A stretch of DNA of 40,310 nucleotides from Collinsella sp. TF06-26 (lineage in GTDB: Bacteria; Actinomycetota; Coriobacteriia; Coriobacteriales; Coriobacteriaceae): assembly GCF_002232035.1 (NCBI RefSeq), contig NZ_NKXR01000018.1, positions 1 to 40,310 on the forward strand. Direction: 5' to 3'. Below the pieces are notes generated by a model. The model saw only the letters and a program-made list of their open reading frames with translations, had not been told where the DNA came from and made no database searches. Below are positions 31,468-40,252 of the stretch, piece after piece. The number at the start of each line of letters is the position of its first letter. Position 1 is the stretch's first letter. The position numbers and the translations under genes are program-made.

Positions 31468-33678
31468 CTAGCCGACCGTATCGTCAGGCGTGGGGGAGGG
31501 GTCGGGAGTGGGCGTAGGCGTAGGCGTAGGCGTAGGCGTAGGCGTGCCGCCATCGCCGCCGGTCGAACCACCAGTGGAGCCGCCCGTCGAGCCGCCGGTC
31601 GTACCGGTGCCGCCGGTGGTGTCGCCGCCCGTGGTCTCGGTGGTCGTGGTCGTCGTGGTAGTTGTTGTGGCGGTTTCCTCTTCGTCCTCGTCCTTGTCCT
31701 TGTCGTCGTTCTCCGTCTTCTTGGCGTTGTTGGTGCCGTAGAACTTCCAGACGCTGTTGTTCTTATAGGTGGGAGCCGTTCCGGTCACAAACTCCTCGCG
31801 CTCGGTACCGGTCAGAACGGTGTTCATAAACCGCTTAAAGACAGGCAGGTTGGTGCTGTCGCCCAGCAGGTCCGTGCCGTATTTTTGGATGGGGATCTCG
31901 CCCGCGGAATAGCCGGTCCACAGGGCGCACGCCAGCTGCGGGGTATAGCCGCAGAACCACAGGTTGGTGGTGTTGTCGGTGGTGCCCGTCTTGCCGGCAT
32001 AGGGCTGGTTGACGCTTAGGGCACCGGCAGCGCCCGTACCGCCGCCCTTCATGACGCCGGACAGAACATCGGTGACCGCGGCGGCCTCGCCCTCGGTAAG
32101 CACCTGTGAGGGATTGTCAGTGTGCTGGTACAGCACCGAGCCGGTACGAGAGTCAATCTCGGTGATGGCGATCGGCTGGCGATAGTAGCCGCCGTTGGCA
32201 AACGTCGCGTAGGCGGCGGCCATCTCGAGCGGCGAGATCGAGCCGGTGCCGAGCGTCATGACGGGAACGTCCTCGATGTTGTCCTTGGCGGGATCGATGC
32301 CGAGCTTTTTGACGAGCGAGATGATCTTGCTGTTGCCGACGGCTTCCGCCACCTGGATGTAGCCGGTGTTGGAGGAGTATGCCGTCGCCTGCTTAAGCGT
32401 GATGTTGCCATAGCTATGGTTGGCGTAGTTTTGGACCTCGGTCGTGGTGCCCTTGGCCTTGAGCGGCGAGTTGCAGTTGAGGGTGACGTTGGGGTTCATG
32501 CCGTTTTGGATGGCAGTTGCCAGCGTAAAGGCCTTAAAGGTGGAGCCGACGGGACGCTTGGCCGTGGCATGGTTTACGTGGTTCTCGTCGGCGTTGTAGT
32601 CGTAGCCGCCCACCATGCACTTGATGTAGCCGGTCTTGGGGTCGACGACGACCATGCCCATGTCCAGGCCGTCAAGCGAGAGCGTGTCGAGCTGCTCGCG
32701 GACGGCATTCTCTGCCACCTGCTGCATCGTGGGGTCGATGGTGGTCTTGACGGTCAGGCCGCCCTTAAAGAGCACGTCGGTCGAGAACTCCTGCTCCAGC
32801 AGCTGCTTGACGTAGGAGACAAAGTAGGGCTGCGAGTATACGTCGACGCCGCTGCCCGAGATTTCGGTCACATTGAGGGTGATGGGTTCGGCCTGTGCGG
32901 CATCGTGCTCCTCCTGGGTGATGTGGCCCAGGCGCAACATGTTGTCAAGGACCTTGTTGCGACGGGACAGTGCCAGATCAGGATTGACCGTGGGGTCGTA
33001 CTGCGAGGGCGAGTTGGGAAGGCCGATGAGCAGCGCGGCCTCGCTCAGGGTGAGGTCGGCGGCGCTCTTGGACAGATAGGTCTCGGCTGCGGCCTCGATG
33101 CCGTAGGCGCCGTGGCCGTAATAGATGGTGTTGAGGTACATCATGAGGATCTCGTCTTTGGAGTACATGTCCTCCATCTTGATGGCGATGTAGGCCTCGC
33201 GCACCTTACGCTCAATGGTCGAGTCGAATTGCTCCTCCTGCAGGATGGTGTTGCGCACAAGCTGCTGGGTGATCGTCGAGGCGCCTTCGTGCCCGCCGCC
33301 GAGGGTTGCCACCGCAGCACGCGCGATACCCCACAGGTCGATACCGCCGTGCTCGTAGAAGCGCTCGTCCTCGACGTCAACGGTGCCCTGCAGCACGTAG
33401 GGGGAGACCTCGTCCTTGGTGATGGACTTGCGGTTTTGCGTGTAGAAGCTCGCGATCTTGTTGCCGTTACAGTCGACGATCTCGGTGGGCTCGCTCACCA
33501 GATACGCGTTGGCGTCGGTGTAGTCGGGCAGATCGGACAGCCAGCGGTTGACGTTGCCGACCATGCCGATGCCAAACGCCACGCCCGCAATCAGCAGAAA
33601 GCCCAAAAACGAGAGCAGGATTATGGGCAGGGCGTGCGTCTTTGAACGGCTGTGTCCCTGTCGTTGGCGAGGACCCAT
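31468..33678 (-). CDS. Class A penicillin-binding protein (transglycosylase/transpeptidase)
   Basis: 736 residues from ATG 33678, with GGAGGT 6 nt upstream; a longer frame lacks an SD. A basic cytoplasmic N-terminus and one TM helix (about 17-40) are followed by the GT51 transglycosylase domain: EDERFYEHGGID (103-114) and GASTITQQLVRN (132-143). The transpeptidase domain has S379-TFK382 as SxxK, S435-S-N437 as SxN and K563-TGT as KTG. It polymerises and cross-links peptidoglycan outside the membrane. The last about 70 residues are low-complexity: a Thr run, TGG/STGG repeats and a Thr-Pro ladder ending DPSPTPDDTVG, probably a wall-spanning flexible tail. It is a single-gene unit, convergent with argR and divergent from the U32 gene. 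Confidence 0.95.
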   Translation of the reverse strand: MGPRQRQGHSRSKTHALPIILLSFLGFLLIAGVAFGIGMVGNVNRWLSDLPDYTDANAYLVSEPTEIVDCNGNKIASFYTQNRKSITKDEVSPYVLQGTVDVEDERFYEHGGIDLWGIARAAVATLGGGHEGASTITQQLVRNTILQEEQFDSTIERKVREAYIAIKMEDMYSKDEILMMYLNTIYYGHGAYGIEAAAETYLSKSAADLTLSEAALLIGLPNSPSQYDPTVNPDLALSRRNKVLDNMLRLGHITQEEHDAAQAEPITLNVTEISGSGVDVYSQPYFVSYVKQLLEQEFSTDVLFKGGLTVKTTIDPTMQQVAENAVREQLDTLSLDGLDMGMVVVDPKTGYIKCMVGGYDYNADENHVNHATAKRPVGSTFKAFTLATAIQNGMNPNVTLNCNSPLKAKGTTTEVQNYANHSYGNITLKQATAYSSNTGYIQVAEAVGNSKIISLVKKLGIDPAKDNIEDVPVMTLGTGSISPLEMAAAYATFANGGYYRQPIAITEIDSRTGSVLYQHTDNPSQVLTEGEAAAVTDVLSGVMKGGGTGAAGALSVNQPYAGKTGTTDNTTNLWFCGYTPQLACALWTGYSAGEIPIQKYGTDLLGDSTNLPVFKRFMNTVLTGTEREEFVTGTAPTYKNNSVWKFYGTNNAKKTENDDKDKDEDEEETATTTTTTTTTTETTGGDTTGGTGTTGGSTGGSTGGSTGGDGGTPTPTPTPTPTPTPDPSPTPDDTVG
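31511..31546 (-). repeat. Hexanucleotide repeat encoding the Thr-Pro ladder
   Basis: Five exact GGCGTA units and a sixth GGCGTG on the plus strand, in frame inside the penicillin-binding protein gene. Being a multiple of three, copy-number change would alter tail length without frameshift. Confidence 0.9.
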
Positions 33679-33840
33679 ATATTGACCTCCAGGTATGTCG
33701 TGCCGGACGGTGGATGTGCCGTCGGGGCAGGATGGACATAAGTTATTACACGATAAACCAAACGGGGCGCGCGAGGCCTCGTGTATGCTGGAAGACGGCA
33801 TTTTTCAGAGTGAATGCATACCTTGGTAAGGAGTTTGTCG

Positions 33841-35817
33841 ATGGCGATTCGGGCGATGGGGCCGAGCGGACAATGCGAGACTGGATTGGATGTCGTCAGT
33901 GCGGCGCTGCCCGAGCTGCTGGCGCCGGCGGGCGGACTCGACCAGATGCTTGCGGCTATCGCCGCGGGTACCGATGCCATCTATGCGGGGTTGGGCGGCT
34001 TTAACGCCCGTGTGAGCGCCCACGGCTTTACGGATGACGAGTTTGCGCGCGGCTGCGCCGTGGCGCATGCCCATGGCGTGCGTGTGTACGTGACGCTCAA
34101 CGTGTTCGTGTTTGACGATGAGTTGTCCGACGCGGTGGCGTTGGGAGCTCATGCACTGGAGCTGGGCGCCGATGCTCTGATTGTGGCCGATGCCGGGTTG
34201 GCCTGCGCGCTGAGCGCGGCGATTCCCGGGGTCGAGATTCACCTGTCTACGCAGGCGGGCGTTCATAGCGAAGGCGCCGTGCGGCTTGCCGCCGATGAGT
34301 TGGGGGTCGAGCGCGTGACGACGGCGCGCGAGCTGACGGTCGACGAGATTGCGGCGCTCTGTGCCACGGGCGTGCCCATCGAGGTATTCTGCCACGGTGC
34401 GATTTGCATCGGCTATTCGGGGGCGTGCGAGTTCTCGGCCCTGCGGCGTGGACGATCGGCGATGCGCGGCGACTGCACACAGCCGTGCCGTCTGGCGTAC
34501 GACCTAGTGGACGAGGCGGGACAGAGCGTTGTCGCCGTCGAGGGGGATCGTCTGCTGTGTCCGCATGACTATCTGGGTATTGCGCATCTGCCTGAGCTTG
34601 TAGATGCCGGCGTGGCGTCGCTCAAGATCGAGGGGCGCATGAAGAACCCCGATTACGTATTCAACGTGGTGCGGGTTTGGCGCCGGGCGCTCGATATGCT
34701 GCGCGACGGCGCGTGGGACCCCGGTGCCGTGGAAGAGCTTGAGCGCGAGCTGGGAAGGTCGTTTAACCGTGGGTTTACCGATGCGTACCTGCGAGGGCGT
34801 TCGGGTGCCGAGCTGATGAGCTTTGAGCGTGCAATTAACCAGGGCGTGCGCGTGGGGCGCTTGGTCGCTGTGGGCCACGAAGAGGTGACCGTTGAGCTCG
34901 ATGCCGCCGTGGCGGCGGGTGACACGCTCGAGATTCGGTTCTATCCGGGTGTCGACGCGCGTCCCGATGTGCCCAAGCGCTGGCCGCAGGTGCCCTGCCC
35001 GGTGGATGCCGCAGCGGGGAAGCGCGTCGTCGTGCATTGCAAGCGTAAGGTGGACGCGGGCTGCGAGGTCTATCTGATTCGCAGCGCCGGCGTGTTGGAT
35101 CAGACGACGGCGGTGTTGGAGCGCATGCGGGCCGAGGCGGATGCGATTGCGCCCGTTGCGCGTGCCGTTGAGGTGCTGCCCTTTGAGGACGCTGCGGTGG
35201 ATGGCGGCGCGTCGACGGAGTTGGCGGGGTCGGCGGGGCCGGTAAAGCGCGAGGATTTTGCTCGTATGGTCTTTGCCTGGGAGCTGATGGATGTGGGTCC
35301 GCGCGATGAGCGAGATCTGTCCGATACAACGGTGGTGCTCGACGAAGTGTGCCGCGCGGGCGACGCCGAGCGGACTCGGGCGCTTATGCAGCGTGCCGGG
35401 CGCGTCGTCTGCCGCAATCTGGGACAAGTGGCGATGGCCCGCGAGCTGGGCATGACGTTTGACGTGGCGGCGCCGGTGTTCTGCGCGAATCGGGTCACGC
35501 TTACCTGGCTGCGCGGACTCGGGGCGGGGCGGGTGTACTTGTCGGCCGAGTTGCTCGGCAATGATGCGGAGCGTGTTGCCGAGCTTGCCGCTTGTCCCGG
35601 TGTCTTGGGGCCTGTCGATGCCGACCGTTCCGAGCTCATGGCGTGCGAGCACTGCTTGCTGACTGCCGAGGGCGCCTGCGCCACGGATGCAACGGGGCAG
35701 GTCCGTTGCCGTGACTGCTCGCGCCGTCAGCAGGCGCGCTTTTTGGTCGAACGTGACGGCACGCGTTTGCCGGTCGTTATCGACGCGTGCGGCAGGACGA
35801 GGATTTTCCTGTCGTAG
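33841..35817 (+). CDS. Peptidase U32 family protein (RlhA-like)
   Basis: 658 residues from ATG 33841, chosen for TAAGGAG 7 nt upstream rather than ATG 33814. LPELLAPAGGLDQMLAAIAA at the start, YAGLGGFNAR and the U32 signature EVFCHGAICIGYSGACEFS, followed by RGDCTQPCRLAYDL, place it in the U32 family. Members once called collagenases are now known in several cases to be iron-sulfur RNA hydroxylation enzymes (RlhA for 23S rRNA, TrhP for tRNA). Length near 650 resembles RlhA. The C-terminus adds a cysteine cluster (CEHC, CRDC). The cysteines support metal or Fe-S binding. Substrate unproven. It precedes tyrS by 97 bp. Confidence 0.88.
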   Translation: MAIRAMGPSGQCETGLDVVSAALPELLAPAGGLDQMLAAIAAGTDAIYAGLGGFNARVSAHGFTDDEFARGCAVAHAHGVRVYVTLNVFVFDDELSDAVALGAHALELGADALIVADAGLACALSAAIPGVEIHLSTQAGVHSEGAVRLAADELGVERVTTARELTVDEIAALCATGVPIEVFCHGAICIGYSGACEFSALRRGRSAMRGDCTQPCRLAYDLVDEAGQSVVAVEGDRLLCPHDYLGIAHLPELVDAGVASLKIEGRMKNPDYVFNVVRVWRRALDMLRDGAWDPGAVEELERELGRSFNRGFTDAYLRGRSGAELMSFERAINQGVRVGRLVAVGHEEVTVELDAAVAAGDTLEIRFYPGVDARPDVPKRWPQVPCPVDAAAGKRVVVHCKRKVDAGCEVYLIRSAGVLDQTTAVLERMRAEADAIAPVARAVEVLPFEDAAVDGGASTELAGSAGPVKREDFARMVFAWELMDVGPRDERDLSDTTVVLDEVCRAGDAERTRALMQRAGRVVCRNLGQVAMARELGMTFDVAAPVFCANRVTLTWLRGLGAGRVYLSAELLGNDAERVAELAACPGVLGPVDADRSELMACEHCLLTAEGACATDATGQVRCRDCSRRQQARFLVERDGTRLPVVIDACGRTRIFLS

Positions 35818-35914
35818 GTGCCGCGTCGCGCTGTTTTGGTTATTATTAGTGGGTTTATGAACTTCCAGCACCGCCGTATCCGGTGAGGGTGCTATAGCAA
35901 AAGGAGGATACCCA

Positions 35915-37126
35915 ATGCTGTCTGTTGACGAGCAAATGCGTATCATCACCTCGGGTGCAGCGCAGATCGTCCCCGAGGCCGACCTTCGCAAGAAGCTTGA
36001 GAAGGGCGAGCCCCTCAACATCAAGCTCGGCGTCGATCCCACCAGCCCCGACCTGCACCTGGGCCATGCCGTGCCCCTGCGCAAGATGCGTCAGTTCCAG
36101 GACCTGGGCCACAACGTCACCCTTATCATCGGCAACGGCACCGCGCTAATCGGCGATCCCTCGGGCAAGAACTCCACGCGTCCGCAGCTTTCGCAGGAGC
36201 AGATCGAGGCCAACGCCGAGACCTACGTGAGCCAGGCCATGAAGATCCTGGATCCCGAGAAGACCACCATTGTGCACAACGGCGACTGGATCCTTTCGAT
36301 GGATCTGGCCGGTCTGCTGCAGGTGTGCTCCAAGTTCACCGTCGCCCGCATCCTTGAGCGCGACGACTTTACCAAGCGCTACCAGTCTCAGACGCCGATC
36401 GCCCTGCACGAGTTCCTGTACCCCGTGATGCAGGCCTTCGACTCCGTTCAGATCAAGGCCGACGTGGAGATGGGCGGCACCGACCAGCTCTTCAACCTGC
36501 TCGCCGGTCGCGAGCTCATGGAGAAGATGGGCATGGAGCCGCAGATCGCGCTTACCATGCCGCTGCTCGAGGGCACCGATGGCGTGCGCAAGATGTCCAA
36601 GTCCTACGGCAACTACATCGGCCTGACCGATGCTCCCAAGGATATGTTCGGCAAGACCATGTCCATTCCCGACGAGATGATCGGCAAGTACTATCGTCTG
36701 GCCAGCTCGCTCACCCCGGCCGAGGTCGACAAGATCGATGCCGCCCTGGCCGATGGCTCCGCCGACCCCTACGAGCTCAAGCGCGCTCTAGGCCGCGACC
36801 TGTGCGACACCTACCACGGTGCTGGCGCCGGCGACGAGGCTCAGGCCGAGTTCGACCGTGTGTTCAAGGAGGGCCAGCTTGCCGACTTCCCCGAGAAGCA
36901 CGTTGAGCTGACCGTCAACGACGAGGGCCAGATTTACCTCGCTGGCCTGCTCAAGGACCTGGGCCTTTCGGCCAGCGCCGGTCAGGCCCGCCGCGACATC
37001 GACGGCGGCGGCGTCAAGATCAACGGCAAGGCTGTGGCTTCCAAGAGCTACAACATCGATCCGAGCGCCCTCAAGCTGGGCGACACCCTCTCCGTGGGCA
37101 AGCGCAAGGGCTTTAAGTTAGTCTAA
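35915..37126 (+). CDS. tyrS: Tyrosyl-tRNA synthetase
   Basis: 403 residues, SD AAAGGAGG. Class I signature HLGH (48-51) in PDLHLGHAVPLRKM, tyrosine-pocket ADVEMGGTDQLFNLLAGREL and KMSKS (226-230). A C-terminal S4 RNA-binding domain runs from about 340 (LLKDLGLSASAGQARRDIDG). The sequence type matches the TyrZ-like group rather than the E. coli TyrS group. No T-box leader is seen in the 97 bp upstream. A strong terminator follows. Confidence 0.97.
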   Translation: MLSVDEQMRIITSGAAQIVPEADLRKKLEKGEPLNIKLGVDPTSPDLHLGHAVPLRKMRQFQDLGHNVTLIIGNGTALIGDPSGKNSTRPQLSQEQIEANAETYVSQAMKILDPEKTTIVHNGDWILSMDLAGLLQVCSKFTVARILERDDFTKRYQSQTPIALHEFLYPVMQAFDSVQIKADVEMGGTDQLFNLLAGRELMEKMGMEPQIALTMPLLEGTDGVRKMSKSYGNYIGLTDAPKDMFGKTMSIPDEMIGKYYRLASSLTPAEVDKIDAALADGSADPYELKRALGRDLCDTYHGAGAGDEAQAEFDRVFKEGQLADFPEKHVELTVNDEGQIYLAGLLKDLGLSASAGQARRDIDGGGVKINGKAVASKSYNIDPSALKLGDTLSVGKRKGFKLV

Positions 37127-37153
37127 CGAGCGAGTTGACCTCACAAGTGCAAT

Positions 37154-37189
37154 AAGGCCGCAGCCGGGAATCCCGACTGCGGCCTTTTT
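37154..37189 (+). terminator. Intrinsic terminator after tyrS
   Basis: AAGGCCGCAG-c-CGGGA / TCCCG-a-CTGCGGCCTT with a minimal loop and five T. Very stable, 27 bp after the stop. Confidence 0.93.
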
Positions 37190-37207
37190 GGTTACGACGA
37201 TCCCTTG

Positions 37208-37238
37208 CACTCATTGGGGACGTACTTAAATGAGTGTC
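37208..37238. repeat. REP-like element, copy 1 (CATTGGGGACGTACTTAAA)
   Basis: CACTCATT (37208-37215) / AATGAGTG (37229-37236) forms a perfect 8-bp stem. The 19-mer at 37212-37230 matches the element after adenine deaminase at 18 of 19 positions. Confidence 0.75.
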
Positions 37239-37246
37239 CGCAGATT

Positions 37247-37310
37247 GAGAGTGGATAATCTCCCGTTTTTTGCCTGTCTGCGGGCTCAAAGTGGGAGATT
37301 GTCCACTCTC
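37247..37310. repeat. Palindromic element with 18-bp arms between tyrS and ade
   Basis: GAGAGTGGATAATCTCCC (37247-37264) and GGGAGATTGTCCACTCTC (37293-37310) are reverse complements at 17 of 18 positions; the single mismatch would be a G-U pair in RNA. The loop is 28 nt. The remaining space up to ade (37311-37424) shows no convincing promoter or riboswitch. Confidence 0.85.
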
Positions 37311-37424
37311 GTCATTTGCAGGGGGTGTATTCCTGGCCCTCCTTTTGGGCATACAATTGCTATTGGCTTGCTGCGGTGAAGGCTCGTCCGCTCCGCAGTT
37401 ATTTCTACAGTTAAAGGAGTATGT

Positions 37425-39245
37425 ATGTCCGTTGAGGTCATGAGGTCTGTGATCGATGCTGCCGAGGGCCGCGTGCCCGTCGACACGCTGTTTACCAATG
37501 CGCAGATTGTCGACGTATATGGCCAGCGCGTGGCGCCCGGTAGCGTTGCCGTCAAGGACGGCGTAATCGTCGGCGTGCTCTACGACGGTCGCGACGATGC
37601 CGCCGGCACCTACGAGGCGGCTGAGGTCATTGACTGCCAGGGTCGCTATATCGCCCCCGGCTTTATCGACGGACATCTGCATATCGAGTCCTCGAACATC
37701 CGTCCCGCCGAGTATGCGCGCATGGCGGCGACGCGCGGCACCACCACTGCCATCGCCGACAGCCACGAGATCGCCAACGTTTCCGGCCTGGACGGCCTGC
37801 GCTTTATGGTCGAGGACGGCCGTCGCGCGCCCATTTCCATCAAGTACATGATGCCCTCGTGCGTGCCCGCGCTGCCCGATGAGCAAGCGGGCGCTGTGAT
37901 TACCGCCGCTGACATGCAGGCGTTTTTTGCCGAGTATCCGGGCGATGTCTTTGGTCTGGGCGAAATGATGAACCTGCCGGGTGTCTTTATGGCCGATCCT
38001 GAGACCTGCGCTCGCATCGACGCTGCCAACCAGACGCCGTCCAAGCAGGTCGACGGCCATGCGCCACTTGTTGCCGGCAAGGACCTCAATGCCTATGCCG
38101 CGGCGGGCATTATCGCTGACCATGAGTCGACGATTCCCGAGGAGGCACTCGACAAGCTATCCCGCGGCATGTATGTGATGCTGCGCGAAGGCACGTGCAG
38201 CCATGACCTGGCCAACTTGTCTCCGATGCTGCTGGAAAACCCCGCCCGTGCCCGCCGTTGCTGCTTTGCGACCGACGACCGTGCTCCCTCCGACGCGCTT
38301 TCGACCGGTATGATCGACAACGCCTGCCGCGTGGCTATCGAGGCCGGCATCGACCCGGTGGTCGCCATCTCCATGGCGTCTCTTTCCACGGCTGAGGCAT
38401 TTGGCTTGGAACACGGCTGCCGCGACCCGCACGAGCTGCGTGGTGCGATTGCCCCGGGCAAGCGTGCCGACCTGCTGGTGCTCAATGACCTGACGTTTGC
38501 CACGGCTCCGCATCGCGTATATGCCGCCGGTGCTCTGGTGGCGCAGGACGGCACCTTTGTGGGCGAGATCGCACCCGAGATGGCCGAGGTTGCGGCCCTT
38601 GCCGATGAGCTGCGCGCCTCCGTTAAGCTGCCGAAGCTTTCGCTCGACGTATTCGACTATGCCTTTAAGCCGGGCGAGGCCGTGATTGACGTGGTGCCGG
38701 GCAAGGCCATCACGGGCATGGTTCGTCCCGAGACTGACGAGGACTTGCGCCGCATTATGCTGATTGAGCGCCATGGCCGTGGCGTGTCGTTGCAGGCCGA
38801 GGGCGTCGATGGCGACGGCCCCGCTGGTCTGGGCTTGGTCGGCAAGCATATCGGTCGCGGCTGGGTGCGCGGCTTTACCATCACGGGCGGTGCCATCGCC
38901 TCGACGATCGGCCACGACTCGCACAACGTGTGCGTGGTGGGCGATAACGCCGCCGATATGATGGCTGCCGTCGAGGCTGTGGACCAGGGCGGTCACGTGC
39001 TGGTGCGCAACGGCGAGGTCGTGGCGCGCATTCCGCTGGCGCTCGGCGGCCTGATGAGCGAAGGCGCTGCCGAGGACGTGGCCGCACAGCATGACGACTT
39101 TATGGTCAAGGCGCGCGCGATGGGTATTGAGCCGCCACTCGACCCCATTATGGGCATCATCTTCCTGCCCCTGCCGGTGATCCCGACGCTCCGCATTCGC
39201 CCCGAGGGCATGTTCGACGTCACTACCTTCACCTACGCCGACTAG
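37425..39245 (+). CDS. ade: Adenine deaminase
   Basis: 606 residues, SD AAAGGAG 8 nt before ATG. Amidohydrolase superfamily: metal site DGHLHIESSNIRPAEYARM, then TTTAIADSHEIANVSGLDGL, DGHAPLVAGKDLNAYAAAGI and CCFATDDRAPSD. The C-terminal adenine deaminase domain contains GFTITGGAIASTIGHDSHNV and LPLPVIPTLRI. It converts adenine to hypoxanthine and ammonia, a purine salvage step. That would feed the same purine pool a molybdenum hydroxylase might act on, but the loci are 19 kb apart. Monocistronic between repeats. Confidence 0.96.
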   Translation: MSVEVMRSVIDAAEGRVPVDTLFTNAQIVDVYGQRVAPGSVAVKDGVIVGVLYDGRDDAAGTYEAAEVIDCQGRYIAPGFIDGHLHIESSNIRPAEYARMAATRGTTTAIADSHEIANVSGLDGLRFMVEDGRRAPISIKYMMPSCVPALPDEQAGAVITAADMQAFFAEYPGDVFGLGEMMNLPGVFMADPETCARIDAANQTPSKQVDGHAPLVAGKDLNAYAAAGIIADHESTIPEEALDKLSRGMYVMLREGTCSHDLANLSPMLLENPARARRCCFATDDRAPSDALSTGMIDNACRVAIEAGIDPVVAISMASLSTAEAFGLEHGCRDPHELRGAIAPGKRADLLVLNDLTFATAPHRVYAAGALVAQDGTFVGEIAPEMAEVAALADELRASVKLPKLSLDVFDYAFKPGEAVIDVVPGKAITGMVRPETDEDLRRIMLIERHGRGVSLQAEGVDGDGPAGLGLVGKHIGRGWVRGFTITGGAIASTIGHDSHNVCVVGDNAADMMAAVEAVDQGGHVLVRNGEVVARIPLALGGLMSEGAAEDVAAQHDDFMVKARAMGIEPPLDPIMGIIFLPLPVIPTLRIRPEGMFDVTTFTYAD

Positions 39246-39290
39246 TCATTGGGGACGTTCTTAAACGACTAGCCGTCGGGGACACTCTTT
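39242..39290. repeat. REP-like element, copy 2 and diverged half-copy
   Basis: CTAGTC (39242-39247) / GACTAG (39267-39272) flank GGGGACGTTCTTAAA. Immediately after, GTCGGGGACACTCTTTGG repeats the GGGGAC core. The element overlaps the stop codon of the adenine deaminase gene. Confidence 0.7.
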
Positions 39291-39352
39291 GGCGTGTCGC
39301 CTGACGCCACGACCGTGGGACCTCTGGCGCGCGTGAGCTATTTGCTAGGTCC

Positions 39353-39381
39353 TTGTAACGTTTATGACTGCGGGGTCTTAT
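39353..39381 (+). promoter_or_regulatory. Candidate promoter of the HAD phosphatase gene
   Basis: TTGTAA (39353-39358), 17-nt spacer, TCTTAT (39376-39381). Transcription would start near 39388, at the 5' edge of the stem-loop that follows. Confidence 0.5.
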
Positions 39382-39385
39382 TTGG

Positions 39386-39445
39386 GCTCCCTTTGGGTAC
39401 GTTGGAATCGGATACACGTCCGATTCCATCAAGCCCGAAGGGAGC
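39386..39445 (+). promoter_or_regulatory. Leader stem-loop burying the HAD gene ribosome binding site
   Basis: The outer stem GCTCCCTTTGGG (39386-39397) / CCCGAAGGGAGC (39434-39445) has 11 Watson-Crick pairs and one G-U. The inner stem GGAATCGGA (39404-39412) / TCCGATTCC (39419-39427) is perfect. The SD AAGGGAG is inside the outer right arm and the ATG is at 39452. TTTTC follows the stem. Confidence 0.75.
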
Positions 39446-39451
39446 TTTTCT

Positions 39452-40246
39452 ATGTTTAAACTGATTGCATCCGATATGGACGGCACACTGCTTGACGAAA
39501 ATGGCCAGGTGCCGCCTGAGACCTACGAATTGATCCTGGCGCTACGCGAGCATGGTGTACATTTTGCTGCATCGTCAGGCCGCCGCTACGATCGCCTGTG
39601 CGAGTTCTTTGCGCCCGTTCGCGACAAGATGGACTTTGTCGCAGCTAACGGTGCCCAGGTCTACGCCGACGGCAAATTGGTAGACCGCGAGGTGTATTCG
39701 CACCTGGCGATTCGAAAGCTCGCCCAGGCCGTCAGGACGTTTCCCAATCTGCATCTTGCACTCTTTGACCGAACCAAGTCCTTTTTGCTCGATGACGAGT
39801 GCAAGTTCGTGCGCGAGGTCGATAAGGACCTTCCCAATGCCGAGCGCATTTGGGAGCTGCCCGATCCCAGCGTAAATATCATCAAAGCGAGTATCTTTTG
39901 CGACGACGGTGCCGTTATGGACAGTGCGTACGTGCTACAGCGCGAACTCGGTCAGCTCTTTACCTTTGCGCCTTCAGGCAACGCGTGGATCGATGCCATG
40001 CAACCCGGTGTGTCGAAGGCTTCGGGCATCGCACAGCTCGCGGAGCATTACGGCATTGGGCGCGATGAGGTTATGGCGTTTGGCGACTCTATGAACGACT
40101 ACGAGATCATTCGCTTTGTCGGCACGGGTTGCGCGATGGAAAACGCGCGCCCCGCGCTTAAGGCGGTGGCCGATCGCGTGGTGGGTCGTAACCGCGACCA
40201 CGCCGTCCAGCAAGAACTCCGCCGTGTTCTGGAGAGCCTTGCTTAA
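39452..40246 (+). CDS. Cof-type HAD-superfamily phosphatase
   Basis: 264 residues. Motif I DMDGTLLDENG with nucleophile D8 and general acid D10, motif II AASSGRRYDRL, the C2B-type cap in the middle, and motifs III/IV in VSKASGIAQLAEHYGIGRDE and MAFGDSMNDYEII. These enzymes dephosphorylate small metabolites such as sugar phosphates or flavin and pyridoxal phosphates; the sequence does not specify which. The gene is monocistronic. Its SD lies in a strong leader hairpin, which should repress translation unless the hairpin is opened. Confidence 0.93.
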   Translation: MFKLIASDMDGTLLDENGQVPPETYELILALREHGVHFAASSGRRYDRLCEFFAPVRDKMDFVAANGAQVYADGKLVDREVYSHLAIRKLAQAVRTFPNLHLALFDRTKSFLLDDECKFVREVDKDLPNAERIWELPDPSVNIIKASIFCDDGAVMDSAYVLQRELGQLFTFAPSGNAWIDAMQPGVSKASGIAQLAEHYGIGRDEVMAFGDSMNDYEIIRFVGTGCAMENARPALKAVADRVVGRNRDHAVQQELRRVLESLA

Positions 40247-40252
40247 TCCAGC

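Noticed and set aside
32122-33645. A 507-codon plus-strand open frame inside the penicillin-binding protein gene
   Set aside because: Antisense to all catalytic motifs of a convincing class A PBP; Val/Gly/Leu/His-rich shadow composition.
35818-35914. T-box leader upstream of tyrS
   Set aside because: The gap is only 97 bp, with no T-box motif (TGGNACCGCG) and no terminator/antiterminator pair.
37311-37424. Purine riboswitch upstream of adenine deaminase
   Set aside because: None of the conserved purine aptamer core elements (P1 flanks, J2/3 UAU, kissing loops) can be found in the leader.
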